Shown here: positions 35,993 to 48,342 of the stretch, piece by piece
Layout: the number at the start of each line of letters is the position of its first letter
Position numbering within the stretch: the first letter of the stretch is position 1
From: JAENWD01 sp963796915
GTDB taxonomy: Bacteria > Acidobacteriota > Vicinamibacteria > Vicinamibacterales > JAENWD01
Reading direction: 5' to 3'
Length of the DNA stretch: 64,000 nucleotides
Assembly: GCA_963796915.1 (NCBI GenBank)
Contig: CAWCNI010000004.1
Location: 620,001-684,000 of the forward strand
The notes under the pieces: model-generated
What the model saw: only the letters and a program-made list of their open reading frames with translations
Told to the model about the DNA's origin: nothing
Database searches by the model: none
Translations under genes and position numbers: made by a program

Positions 35993-37176
35993 TCAGGTGC
36001 AGCGGATCAGGATGATCGACTGATCGTCGAGCTGCGCGCCGTGGCGGCGCGCGTTGGCCAGCAGCGCCTGCTCGATCTGGCCGAGCGGCGCGCTGCCATG
36101 AGTCGCGAGGACGGCCTTGACTCCCTCGAGACCGAACTCCTGGTCCTTCTGATCGAACACCTCGGTCAGGCCGTCGGTCAGCACGAGAAACAAATCGCCA
36201 GTTCGCATAGTGCGTCTCCGCCGACTCGAACTCGCGCCCGGGCAGCATGCCGAGCGGCACGCGTGCGACGCTGAGGAACTCCACGGCATTGGTTGCCGCG
36301 CGCCAGCAGAGGATCGGCAGATGGCCTGCGAGTGCGTAGGTCAGAATCCCCGCGCCGGCCGGGCGTATGGCCGCGAACGTCGCAAACATCTGCGGCTGGC
36401 TGACGCCGTAGAGCACGTCGTTGAGCGTCGACAACATCGCGTCGAGCGGCGGGGGAGAGGACAAGCTGGTGCGAGCCGCGCTCTTCACCATCCCCATCAG
36501 CACGCCCGACGGGACGCCGTGGCCCGACACGTCCGCGACATAGGCCGTCCACGCGCCCTCATCGCCGTGCGCGACCAGGTCCACCAGGTCGCCGCCCACG
36601 GCGCCGCTCGGCACCGACACGCCGAGAAACTCGAACGCCCCAATCCGTCGATCGATCCGCGGCACCAGCGACTGGTGGATGTCGCGGGCCAGTGCCAGCT
36701 CAGTGTCGAGCTGGACGACGCGCCTGCCCGACTGCGTGACGAAGACGATGAACAGCGCGTAGCTGATCGAAATGCAGGCGATGGTCCCGGCGACGTTCAC
36801 CGCCAGCCGCTTGTGCAGCGCTTGCTCCAGCCCCGCCGGCATCGGCAGGCCGGCGCTGAGGGGACGATGGCTGATCCACGTCGACGCGAGTGACCTGCAC
36901 GAGGATCAGCACGGGCAGCCAGCGGAGCCGGAGCAGGATGACGACGAGATAACCGACAGCGATTGCGCCGCTGAAGACAGTGAGCGCCAGCAGCGTCGTC
37001 CACGTGGAGCGGACGAGCGCGGCGACGTCGCCGAGCAGGCCCATCGACGCAAACAGGAAGAAGACCGCCGCGAGGAGCAACGCTCTCGATCCGGCGGACG
37101 CCGACCGCCAGAGCTTTCGCTGCTCCGCCCGATAGCTGCCACTGACGAGGGTTTTCAGGGAGGATTTGAACGGCAT
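35993..37176 (-). CDS. Membrane-bound SpoIIE (PP2C) phosphatase, two frameshifts
   Basis: About 393 residues after two +1 repairs. The N-terminus has helices SRALLLAAVFFLFASMGLLG and TTLLALTVFSGAIAVGYLVVILL. The frame changes near 36860 (a GGGG run on the plus strand), then continues with LEQALHKRLAVNVAGTIAC and a third helix. The phosphatase core includes LALARDIHQSLVP, SVPSGAVGGDLVDL, YVADVSGHGVPSGVLM and LTYALAGHLPIL. A second change near 36202 (AA read as A) joins ETHYA to TGDLFLVLTDGLTEVFD and the end QLDDQSIILI. Total length is 3n+2, as two extra bases predict. All catalytic Asp positions are kept, so decay has not progressed if the shifts are real. Divergent from the MFS gene. Confidence 0.85.
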
Positions 37177-37354
37177 GCCGACACGTGCCTTGTGCGAACC
37201 GGTCGAGGTGGCCTATAGTCCGACGCGCCCGGAGGCGGTCGGACCAATTGACGCCGTTTCCCCGCGGAACAGTTCCGGGCCAGTCTAGCCGGTCGGCCCG
37301 GGTTCCGCGAAACCGGGCGCTGCCGACCACTTTTCGGAGAGGGCGCACACGGTC

Positions 37355-38540
37355 ATGAACAAGCAACGGCTCTTCCTCGCGAGCTGCATCGCACTGATCG
37401 CCACCGCGATGTCGTTCGCGATTCGCGGCGACATCATGGGAGATTTCGAGACCATCTTCCACTTGAACAAGACCGATGTCGGCTGGATCGCCGGCGCGGC
37501 GTTCTGGGGCTTCGGGCTGTCGATCTTCATTGGCGGGCCGCTGTGCGACCTGCTGGGCATGGGCACCATCATGCGGCTCGCGGCACTGGGCCACATCGGC
37601 GGCACGCTGCTCACCATCTTCGCGCCGAACTTCGAGATCCTGTTTCTCGCCACCGTCATCATCGGCATCGCCAACGGGCTGGTCGAAGCGGCGGTCAACC
37701 CGCTCATCACCACCATCTTCGACAAGGACAAGACGGCGAAGCTGACAGCGCTGCACGCCTGGTTCCCGGGCGGCATCGTCATCGGCGGCGTGCTGGCATT
37801 CGCCTTCACGCAGATCGGCCTCGGCTGGCAGGCGAAGATGCTGCTGCTGCTGGTGCCGTCGGTCGTCTACACGTTCCTGTTCATGGGGCAGACGTTCCCG
37901 GCGACAGAGCGTGCCGCGGCCGGCGTCCCGTTCGGCGACATGTTCACCGAAATCGTGCGGCCGCTGTTCCTGGTCATCTGGGTCTCGATGTGCCTGACGG
38001 CGGCCACCGAGCTCGGGCCCGGCCAGTGGTACGCGAACGTCTTCAACGAGGTCATGAACAGCTCGGCGCGGGCCGGCATCCTGCGTGCTCGTCTGGGTCA
38101 ACGGGATCATGTATCTCATGCGCCAGTTCGGCGGCGGCATCTCGCACCGCGTGTCGCCCATCGCGCTGATTGCCGTCAGCGCGATCTCGGCGGCTGCGGG
38201 CCTGTATCTATTCAGCCGCGCCAGCACACCGACGGCTGCGTTCGCCGCTGCCGCGCTGCTGGCGATCGGCACGGCGTTCTGGTGGCCGACGATGCTGGGG
38301 ATCACGTCGGAGCGGTTCCCGCGCGCGGGCGCCCTCGGCCTGGCGGTCATCGGCGGCACCGGAAGCTTCGCCACCGCGATCGCCGGACCGGTCATGGGAC
38401 GGCTCAACGACATCTACGGGCCGCGGGAGATGCTGGCGATCTGGGCCATCCTGCCGGTCGTGCTGATCGCGATCTTCGGTCTGCTGTATATGGGCGACAA
38501 GGCGAAGGGCGGTTACCGGGTCGAGCGCATCAGCGCGTAA
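37355..38540 (+). CDS. MFS sugar-type transporter, frameshifted
   Basis: About 394 residues after one +1 repair. The first part reads NKQRLFLASCIALIATAMSFAIRGDI, then WIAGAAFWGFGLSIFIGGPLCDLLG (MFS motif region), LLTIFAPNFEILFLATVIIG and HAWFPGGIVIGGVLA. Near 38080 the frame moves one base and continues VLVWVNGIMYLMRQFGGGISHR, AFWWPTMLGITSERFP and LAVIGGTGSFATAIAGPVMGRL. Twelve helices in all. It resembles FHS/NNP-like sugar facilitators, but the substrate is not evident. It heads a chain of four catabolic genes (decarboxylase, dehydrogenase, SDR, isomerase), so uptake of their sugar or sugar acid is the likely job. CC read as C at 38080-38081 restores the frame. Confidence 0.85.
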
Positions 38541-38611
38541 CACTCACTGGAATGGCGGCTCGCCGGGCGGCGGCATCTGCCCGGCGGGCCGTTTGATAGA
38601 CTGACGTCCGC

Positions 38612-39338
38612 ATGCCCGCGGCTGCCTTCCCCGAAGCTCCCATCGTCCAGATCTCGCTCGACCTCACCAACCTGCACGAAGCGATCGAGATGGCGGAGAT
38701 TGCCGTCGATGCCGGCGTCGACTGGCTCGAGGCCGGCACGCCGCTCCTGCTCGCTGAGGGCTGCGCGCCGTCGAGACGCTGCGCGTCCGCTTTCCCGAGC
38801 CACCCGATCGTCGCCGACCTGAAGACCATGGACGGCGGCTACCTCGAAGCGGAGATGATGGCTCGGGCCGGCGCCAGTTTCGTCGTGGTCATGGGCCGCG
38901 CGCACGAGGCGACGATGCGCCGGGTCGTCGATGCCGGCGCACGACTACGGCATCAAGGTGATGGGCGACAACCTCGGCGCCGACGATCGCATCGCCAACG
39001 CGCAGTGGCTCGAGATGCTCGGCGTCGACTACGTGATCCACCACATCGGCTACGACGAGCGGCGGCTGATCAAGGGCCTCAGCCCGATGGACGAGCTCGA
39101 CGATGTGGTGCGCGGCAGTGTCCGTCCCCGTGCAGGCAGTGGGCGGCCTCACCATCCGGCAGGCGATCGAATGTCCCGCGCACGGCGCGCCGCTGGTCGT
39201 CCTCGGGGCGCCGCTGGTCATCGACGCCGACGACTTCAAGCCCGCCGGCTCGACCTGCACGACGTGCTGAGTGAGATCTGCGGCGAGATCCGCAAGACGC
39301 CGTTCAAGCGACCCAGGAGCTGGAGCCAGGCCCGATGA
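38612..39338 (+). CDS. 3-keto-L-gulonate-6-phosphate decarboxylase / hexulose-6-phosphate synthase family protein, multiply frameshifted
   Basis: About 241 residues if all indels are repaired. Seen in pieces: IVQISLDLTNLHEAIEMAEI, VDAGVDWLEAGTPLLLAEG, SHPIVADLKTMDGGYLEAEM (the D-x-K-x-x-D catalytic signature of this OMP-decarboxylase-like family), FVVVMGRAHEATM, then AHDYGIKVMGDNLGADDRI, VSVPVQAVGGLTIRQAIE, GAPLVVLGAPLVIDADDF and HDVLSEICGEIRK. Moving between them needs about five one-base changes: -1 near 38760, +1 near 38792, +1 near 38935, +1 near 39114 and -1 near 39248. The final frame ends at a TGA overlapping the next ATG (ATGA), which supports it. Family knowledge: members add or remove a C1 unit at ketose phosphates. 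This is the most damaged gene in the window. Confidence 0.8.
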
Positions 39339-40388
39339 CGCGGACACAACAGGCTGTCGTGCAGTACGCGCTGACGCCGATGGCAGTCGAACTGCGTGAA
39401 GTCGCTGTCCCGGAGATCGGACCAGACGACGTGTTGCTGGCGGTGGGCGCGGTGTCCGTGTGCGGGTCCGACGTGCACCAGGCGTACGCGACACACTCGT
39501 GGCCGGTGAACATCCCGGTGACGCTGGGCCACGAGTTCGGCGGCACCATCGCCGCCGCCGGGCGTGACGTCGACGGCTTCCGCGAAGGCGACCGCGTCGT
39601 CAGCGAGACGGCTGCGGTCATCTGCGGCCAGTGCCTGATGTGCCGGACGGGCCGCTACAACCTGTGCCCGACACGAAAGGGCTTCGGCTACGGCGTCGAC
39701 GGCGCGATGGCCGATTACGTGAAGGTGCCGGCGCGCTGTCTGCATCACGTACCAGATGCGCTGCCGTTCGAGCTGGCCTGTCTCACCGAGCCGCACGCGG
39801 TGGCCTACAACGCCATGTGCGGCAACGCCCAGATTCATCCCGGCGATGCGGTTCTCGTGCTCGGGCCGGGACCGATCGGACTGCTGTGCGCGCGGATGGC
39901 GGCGCTCTCCGGCGCCTACCCGCTGATCGTCGCCGGGCTGTCGGGCGACAGCGAGCGGCTCGCCACGGCGCGCGCACTCGGCGCGACGCACACTGTCAAC
40001 ATCCAGGAGCAGGATCTCGAACGAGGTCGTGCGCAGCCTGGCCCCGCTCGGCGCCGACGTGGTGTGCGACGCGTCGGGCGCCAGCCGTCCGCTCGACGCG
40101 GCGTTGAAGCTGGTGCGCCCGGACGGTCAGGTCGTGAAGGTGGGCTGGTCGCCTGACCAGTTCGCGGTCGACCTGAACCCGCTCGTCCACAAGAACGTGC
40201 GGCTGCAGGGCTCCTTCAGCCACAACTATCCAATCTGGGAGCGCGTGATCGCGCTGCTGACCGCGGGCCTGACGAAGGCCGAGCTGATCGTCGGGCTCAA
40301 GCGGGACCTGGCGGGCTGGCACGCGGCGTTCGACGCCATGCACACCGGCGCCGTCATCAAGTCGGTGCTGGTGCCGTCAGCGCGATGA
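39335..40388 (+). CDS. Zinc-dependent medium-chain alcohol/sugar dehydrogenase, frameshifted
   Basis: About 350 residues after one +1 repair. Catalytic zinc ligands lie in VSVCGSDVHQ (Cys) and LGHEFGG (His-Glu). The structural zinc loop has four Cys (CGQCLMCRTGRYNLC). The Rossmann motif is VLVLGPGPIGLLCARM. The frame moves near 40020: reading GAACGAG as GACGAG gives QDLDEVVRSLAPLGADVVCDASGA and a normal C-terminus. Family knowledge: such proteins oxidise sugar alcohols, threonine or sugar acids with NAD(P). It is translationally coupled to the genes on both sides by ATGA overlaps, so it acts in the same pathway as the decarboxylase and SDR. Confidence 0.9.
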
Positions 40389-41168
40389 GCAGCGGTCTGG
40401 CAGAGCGCGTCGCGATCGTCACGGGATCCACGTCAGGCATCGGCCGTGGCATCGCGATCAGGCTCGCGGAGATGGGCGCGCGCGTCGCTGGTCCACGGGC
40501 GCGAGGCCGACGGCGCCAGGCTGACGCTGGACGCGATTCGCGCCGCCGGCGGCGCGGAGGCCGTCTGGCATCAGGCCGATCTGGCGGACGCTGAGCAGTG
40601 CCGCGGCATCGTGCCGGCCGCACTCGCCGCGTTCGGGCGGCTCGATATCCTGATCAACAACGCGGCGCTCACGACGCGCGGCGACATCGAGCACGTGTCA
40701 CTCGACGTCGTCGACAGCATCCTTGCCGTCAATCTCCGCGCGCCGCTGCTCCTCATTCAGGCCGCCGTGCCGCATCTGCGCGCGCAGGGCGGCGGCGCCA
40801 TCGTCAACATCGGCTCGGTGAACGCCTACATCGGCGAGCCGAAGTTGTGCCCGTACTCGGTGTCCAAGGGCGGCCTGATGACGCTGACGAAGAACACAGC
40901 CGCCTACCTCAATCGGGATCGCATCCGCGTGAACCAGATCAACGTCGGCTGGACGCTGACGGAGGGCGAGGACCGGGTGAAGCGCCTGGAAGGGAAAGGC
41001 GACCACTGGCTCGAGGAAGCGATGCGCTCTCGACCGTGGGGACGGCTCCTGTCGCCTGCCGACGTCGCGCATGCCGTCGCCTACTTCGTCTCCGACGCAA
41101 GCCAACTCGTCACCGGATCGGTCATGGACCTCGAGCAGTACCCCGTCGGCGCCCCGCCGAACTGGTAA
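40385..41168 (+). CDS. Short-chain dehydrogenase/reductase, frameshifted
   Basis: About 260 residues after one +1 repair. Cofactor motif AIVTGSTSGIGRGIA at the N-terminus. The frame moves near 40490 (GCTGGTC read as GCTGTC gives MGARVAVHGREADG). Then DILINNAAL, the catalytic Ser in IVNIGSVNAYIG, the Tyr-Lys pair in YSVSKGGLMTL and RVNQINVGWTLTEG. Family knowledge: a classical NAD(P)-dependent SDR, here probably a sugar or sugar-acid dehydrogenase. The ATG overlaps the stop of the zinc dehydrogenase (ATGA). The isomerase follows 47 bp later across a short repeat. Substrate unknown. Confidence 0.9.
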
Positions 41169-41212
41169 ACGGGCTACGGGCTTCGGGCTTCGGACTACGG
41201 ACTGCGGACTAC
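41169..41212. repeat. Degenerate 7-mer repeats between SDR and isomerase genes
   Basis: A run of variants of CGGGCTT and CGGACTA/CGGACTG (for example GGGCTTCGGGCTTCGG then GGACTACGGACTGCGG) fills the whole 47 bp gap. Similar low-complexity strings lie at 52370-52495. No secondary structure or gene is evident. Confidence 0.5.
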
Positions 41213-41215
41213 CAA

Positions 41216-42107
41216 ATGATTCCAAGGATTTCTGTCTTTCCGAAGTGTTACTTCGACGAGCTGGTGCGCGGCGATCGCAGCTACGTCGCGTGGATTCACG
41301 ATGCGGCGACGCTCGGCGGAGAAGGTGTCGAGCACTACGACGAGTTCTTCCCGAGCTACGACGAGGCGGACGTCGCGCCGGTGATGGCGGCGATGGAGCA
41401 GACGGGGCAGGTCACGTCGATGCTCTGCTTCTCTCCGAACTTCACCCATCCGGATCCGGATGAGCGCCTCAGGCAGGTGGAACGGCAGAAGCGCGCGATC
41501 GATCTGAGTGTCCGCATCGGCGCGAAGTACTGCCGCACGTTGAGCGGCCAGAAGTATCCCGGCTTGTCCATCGACGAAGGCGTCGCGCGCGCGGCCGAGG
41601 GCATCACCCGGTCGCTCGAGTACGCGGTGAAGCACGACGTCGTCTTGTGCCTGGAGAACCACTACAAGGTCGGCGACTGGCTCTACCCGGAGTTCGCGCA
41701 GCAGGAAGAACCGTTTCTCGCGCTGCTCGACGCGGTGGGCACGCCGTCACACTTCGGCGTGCAGTACGACCCGTCCAATGCGCTGGTCGGCGGCTTCGAC
41801 CCCATCGCGTTTCTGCGACAAGATCAAGACGCGCGTCGTCACCATGCACGCGTCGGATCGGTACCTGGTTCCCGGCACCAGCCTCGACGAGATCCTGCTG
41901 GCAGATGGCACCATCGGCTATCCCGACAAGTTGCGGCATGGCGAAACCGGAGCGGGAAGCAACGACTACGACGCGATCTTCAAGATCTTGCGGGACGTGA
42001 ACTTCACGGGCTGGATCTCGGTCGAGGACGGGATGGACGGGCTGGACGAGCTGGCGCGGTCGGTGGAGTTCCTGAAAGAGAAGCGCCGGGCCTATTACGG
42101 CGCGTGA
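41216..42107 (+). CDS. Xylose-isomerase-like TIM-barrel sugar isomerase/epimerase, frameshifted
   Basis: About 296 residues after one +1 repair. AP-endonuclease-2/xylose-isomerase-like barrel features: PRISVFPKCYFDELV, SMLCFSPNFTHPDPDERLRQ, KYCRTLSGQKYPGL, VVLCLENHYKVGDW (metal-ligand Glu), FGVQYDPSNALVGG (ligand Asp) and VVTMHASDRYLVPG (ligand His). The last ligand is SVEDGMDGL (Glu). The frame moves at about 41810-41818. Family knowledge: such divalent-metal enzymes isomerise or epimerise keto sugars, or act as lyases. It ends the catabolic cluster begun by the MFS gene. All metal-ligand positions are present on the two sides of the shift. Confidence 0.87.
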
Positions 42108-42220
42108 TACTCGACTCGAGCCGTCAGACGGAGTGTGACGAGGGACCAGTGGCGTGCTGGCGGTGACGAACCGCTTGTTTCGCGTGATACGCCTTCCGGA
42201 CTGGCCCAGCGCGCTGTGGC

Positions 42221-43426
42221 ATGATGGCCTCACCGGGCATGGGAGCGCCTTTCACTGGTACGTCCGCCGACAGCGACACGTTCCCGATCCGCCTCTGGCG
42301 TCTGCTGGCGTGCGGTGTAGCCGCGGGCATCGTCTGCGGAACCGCGTCCTACCTGCTGCAGACCTGGCTGATTCCGGACCTCGAAAAGCAGCCGCAGGGG
42401 CAGTTCGTCTGGGTGCTGCTCTTCAACATCCTCGTCTGGCCCGCGTGGTTGCTCGTCGTCCCGGTGGTGTGGCGGCTCGCGAGCCTGGTGCCAATCGGCG
42501 GGCGTCGGCGGGCCGCGTCGCTCGCGTTCCACGGCGTGGCCAGCCTCGTCATTGCCACCGTCCACGCCGTGATCAACGCCGCGGTGAAGGTCGCCGTGCT
42601 GTCTGTCGCGGGACAGGAACAGCTGCTTGGGCGGCCGCTGAGCTTTGTCCCCCTGTTCCAGTGGGCGCTCCTGTTCACCGTTGAATGGGAAGTGCTCATC
42701 TACTGGGGCATCGTCGCGGGACATCACGCCCTCAGGACGTCGCGTCAGTTACAGCAGAAGCAGGTGCAGGAAGCCAGGCTCGAAGCGCGCCTTGTCGAGG
42801 CGCAGCTGGAGTCCCTCCAGCGCCAGCTGAACCCGCACTTCTTCTTCAACGCGCTCCACGCTGTCAGCACCCTGCTGCATCGCGACCCGCATGGCGCGGA
42901 GGCCATGCTGGTCCGCCTCGGCGACCTTCTGCGCGCGGTCTTCCGCAGCCAGGCGCAGCAGGAGGTCCCCCTCGACAGGGAGCTGTCGCTCCTCGAGCAG
43001 TATCTGGACATCCAGCGCGTGCGCTTCGGCGGGCATCTGCGCGCGGAGTTCGACGTCCCGCGGGCGGCGCGCGACGTCTTCGTGCCGGTCTTGATCCTCC
43101 AGCCGCTGGCTGAAAACGCCATCAAGCATGGGTTTGCCGGTCGTGCCGCGGGCGGCACGATCAGGATCTCGGCGCGCCAGTCCGGCGAGAGCCTCGAGAT
43201 CACCGTCGTCGACGACGGCTACGGCCGCACCGCCGGGGAGGCGGAGGCGCGGGAGGGCGTGGGCCTGTCCAACACCCGCGCGCGTCTCGAACACCTGTAT
43301 CCGGGCGCACACGCGCTGAAGCTCGTGCTGCCGCGTGACGGCGGCTGCGTCGTGACGCTCAGCCTCCCGTGGCGGGAGGACGAATCGGCGGCGCTGCTCG
43401 CCGACGCGCTCGATATTCCGGCCTGA
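42221..43426 (+). CDS. LytS/YehU-type membrane sensor histidine kinase
   Basis: 401 residues from the first of two ATGs at 42221/42224. Four or five membrane helices occupy residues 20-165 (LLACGVAAGIVCGTASYLL, FVWVLLFNILVWPAWLLVVPVVW, LFQWALLFTVEWEVLIYWGIVAG). A short coiled coil follows (QQKQVQEARLEARLVEAQLESLQRQ). The His_kinase motif LNPHFFFNALHAVSTLLH contains the phospho-accepting His. The C-terminal HATPase has LILQPLAENAIKHGFAG, VVDDGYG and GVGLSNTRARLEHLY. Family knowledge: these kinases normally pair with a LytTR response regulator. None lies next to it: uvrA follows and the sugar cluster precedes, so the partner must be elsewhere. Confidence 0.93.
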   Translation: MMASPGMGAPFTGTSADSDTFPIRLWRLLACGVAAGIVCGTASYLLQTWLIPDLEKQPQGQFVWVLLFNILVWPAWLLVVPVVWRLASLVPIGGRRRAASLAFHGVASLVIATVHAVINAAVKVAVLSVAGQEQLLGRPLSFVPLFQWALLFTVEWEVLIYWGIVAGHHALRTSRQLQQKQVQEARLEARLVEAQLESLQRQLNPHFFFNALHAVSTLLHRDPHGAEAMLVRLGDLLRAVFRSQAQQEVPLDRELSLLEQYLDIQRVRFGGHLRAEFDVPRAARDVFVPVLILQPLAENAIKHGFAGRAAGGTIRISARQSGESLEITVVDDGYGRTAGEAEAREGVGLSNTRARLEHLYPGAHALKLVLPRDGGCVVTLSLPWREDESAALLADALDIPA

Positions 43427-43510
43427 TCAATCGCCCTTCCAGTCGCCGGCACTTCTCAAGTACCATTGGTGGTTTAAGGTCCCTCCGAGGGACCTCGCCT
43501 TGGTGTCTTC

Positions 43511-46434
<2,924 letters not shown>

Positions 46435-46442
<8 letters not shown>

Positions 46443-47730
46443 AGGCATGGTCTGGGCAGTGCTGGCAGCGACGGCGGGCGTGCTGACGGCGACCGCAACG
46501 GCAGGCGCGCAGAGCGCCAGCGATCGACTGGTTCAGGACCTGCGAAGTCCGAGCACACGCACGCGCATCGACGCCCTGCACTCGCTGGGCGAACAGGCGC
46601 GGGTGGACGCCGCGGTGCCGATGGCCGCCCTTCTCCTCGACGGCAACGACGACGTGCAGTTCGAGGCGATAGAGGCCGTGCTGAAGCTCTACACCGTACG
46701 GGCCGACATGTCATTGCGGCCGTGGGGCGTCACCGCGACCGGCAAGCCCACCACGCTCGTCGAGGGCGCGTTCGACGCCGGCCCGCTGGCCACGATCCCC
46801 GCCGCTGTTTCACCTGACGTCCTCGTCAACCTCGGATCGGTGATGCGCCAGGACGAGACCGCACGGATCCGCTTTGCCGCCGCCTACGCGCTCGGCGTCC
46901 TCGCGTCCCCGGCGATGGGCCCGATGCCGGCGGCCGCCGTGGCGCCGGTCACCGCCGACGTCGTCTCGGGGCTGACGCATGCCGACACCAACACCAGGCA
47001 ACTGGTGGCGAGGGTCGCCGGGCGCGTGTTCGCGCAAACGGGTGACGCGCCGGCGTCGACGGCTGTCGGCGACGCGCTGGTGGCGGCCATGAACGACAAG
47101 GACGGCGTCGTTCGCCGCACGGCGATGGACTCGCTTGGCTACCTGCGCTACGACCGCGCACTGCAGGCCCTGACCGATCGCGCCAGCTTCTACGGCAAGA
47201 GCGAGGAAGGCGCGGCGGCGCTGCACGCCATCGCCCGAATCGCGAATCCCGCCAGCGCGCCTGTGCTGCGTCCGCTGGTCGTCAACCCCTACGTGCCGTT
47301 CCGCCTCATCGCCATCGAGGGCATCGGGCGCACCGGCGACGCCGGCGGCCTGCCGCAGGTCACCGAGGCGCTGCGCACGGAGAGTGACGCCGGCGTGCAG
47401 CTGGCCGGCGCCTACACGCGGTTCCTCCTCGGGCAGGCCGACGTCATCGCGATTGCCGATGCGCTCGAGAAGTCGGAGACGTCGGTGCAGGCCAAGGTCT
47501 ATCTCGGCGAGATTGCCATCAGCAAGCCCGCCGCGATCACGCCGCTCCTCAAGACGCCCAGCCCCTCGACGAGGATGATTGCGGTGGAAGTGCTCGGCGC
47601 CAGCCGGCACCCCGATCAGGTGACGGCTCTCGACCCGCTGCTCAAGGACCCGTCGCCCGAGGTAGTGGCGGCGACGTCGGAAGCGATTCGCCGCCTGCAC
47701 GCCTACGAGGCTGTCGCCGCCAAGCCGTGA
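46435..47730 (+). CDS. Exported HEAT-repeat protein
   Basis: 431 residues. The signal peptide (VWAVLAATAGVLTATATAGAQS) is followed almost entirely by helical HEAT-like repeats. Examples are TRIDALHSLGEQARVDAAVPM, QFEAIEAVLKLY, ARIRFAAAYALGVLA, VRRTAMDSLGYLRYDRAL, FRLIAIEGIGRTGDAGGL and TRMIAVEVLGASRHPDQV. No catalytic motif is visible; HEAT scaffolds usually bind protein partners. Its ATG overlaps the end of uvrA and its stop overlaps the GTG of the glycosylase gene (GTGA), so it is co-translated with two DNA repair genes although it appears to be exported. A periplasmic role is inferred from the signal peptide. Confidence 0.87.
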
Positions 47731-48335
47731 GCCGACGGCTCCCGCGCGCGTTCTACGCGCGGCCGACACTTGACGTGGCGGCCGCGCTCATCGGCAAGGT
47801 CCTCGTCCACACCGCCGCCTCGGGGCGTGCGGCCGGCCGCATCATCGAAGTCGAGGCCTACATCGGCGAGGACGATCCTGCCTGCCACGCGGCGCCCGGA
47901 CCGACGGCACGCAACCAGCCCCTGTACGGACCGCCCGGCTACTCCTACGTCTACCTGAACTACGGACTCCACTACCTGACCAACGTCGTCACGGAAGACG
48001 AGGGTTTCCCGGCCGCGGTGTTGCTGCGGGCGCTCGAGCCACTCGAGGGGCTCCCGCTGATGCGCCGGCGCCGCGCCCGTGGCACCGGCAAGGCGGCTTC
48101 GACCTTCACCGACGATAGCCTGTGCCGCGGCCCAGGGAACCTCTCCAAGGCGCTCGCCATTACGCTTCGCGACAACCGGTTGGACCTGATCCGGTCGAAG
48201 CTGTCGGTGGAGGACTGGGGATTGTCAGCGCCGCCGCTGACGTGGACGCCGCGCATCGGGCTCCGCGTGGGCACCGACCGCGTGTGGCGCTGCCACGAAG
48301 CAGGATCGCGGCTCGTGTCCGGGCGCCTCGGCTGA
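47727..48335 (+). CDS. mpg: DNA-3-methyladenine glycosylase (AAG/MPG type)
   Basis: 202 residues from a GTG overlapping the previous stop. Family knowledge: Aag removes alkylated and deaminated purines in base excision repair. Seen: FYARPTLDVAAALIGKVLV, the catalytic-Glu motif AGRIIEVEAYIGEDDPACHA, GPTARNQPLYGPPGYSYVYLNYGLHYLTNVV, AAVLLRALEPLEG and LCRGPGNLSKAL, followed by RIGLRVGTDRVWR. Length is normal for the bacterial family. Sits downstream of uvrA and the HEAT gene in one unit; convergent with the MscS-type gene, 7 bp apart. Confidence 0.95.
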   Translation: MSRRLPRAFYARPTLDVAAALIGKVLVHTAASGRAAGRIIEVEAYIGEDDPACHAAPGPTARNQPLYGPPGYSYVYLNYGLHYLTNVVTEDEGFPAAVLLRALEPLEGLPLMRRRRARGTGKAASTFTDDSLCRGPGNLSKALAITLRDNRLDLIRSKLSVEDWGLSAPPLTWTPRIGLRVGTDRVWRCHEAGSRLVSGRLG

Positions 48336-48342
48336 GGCTGGA

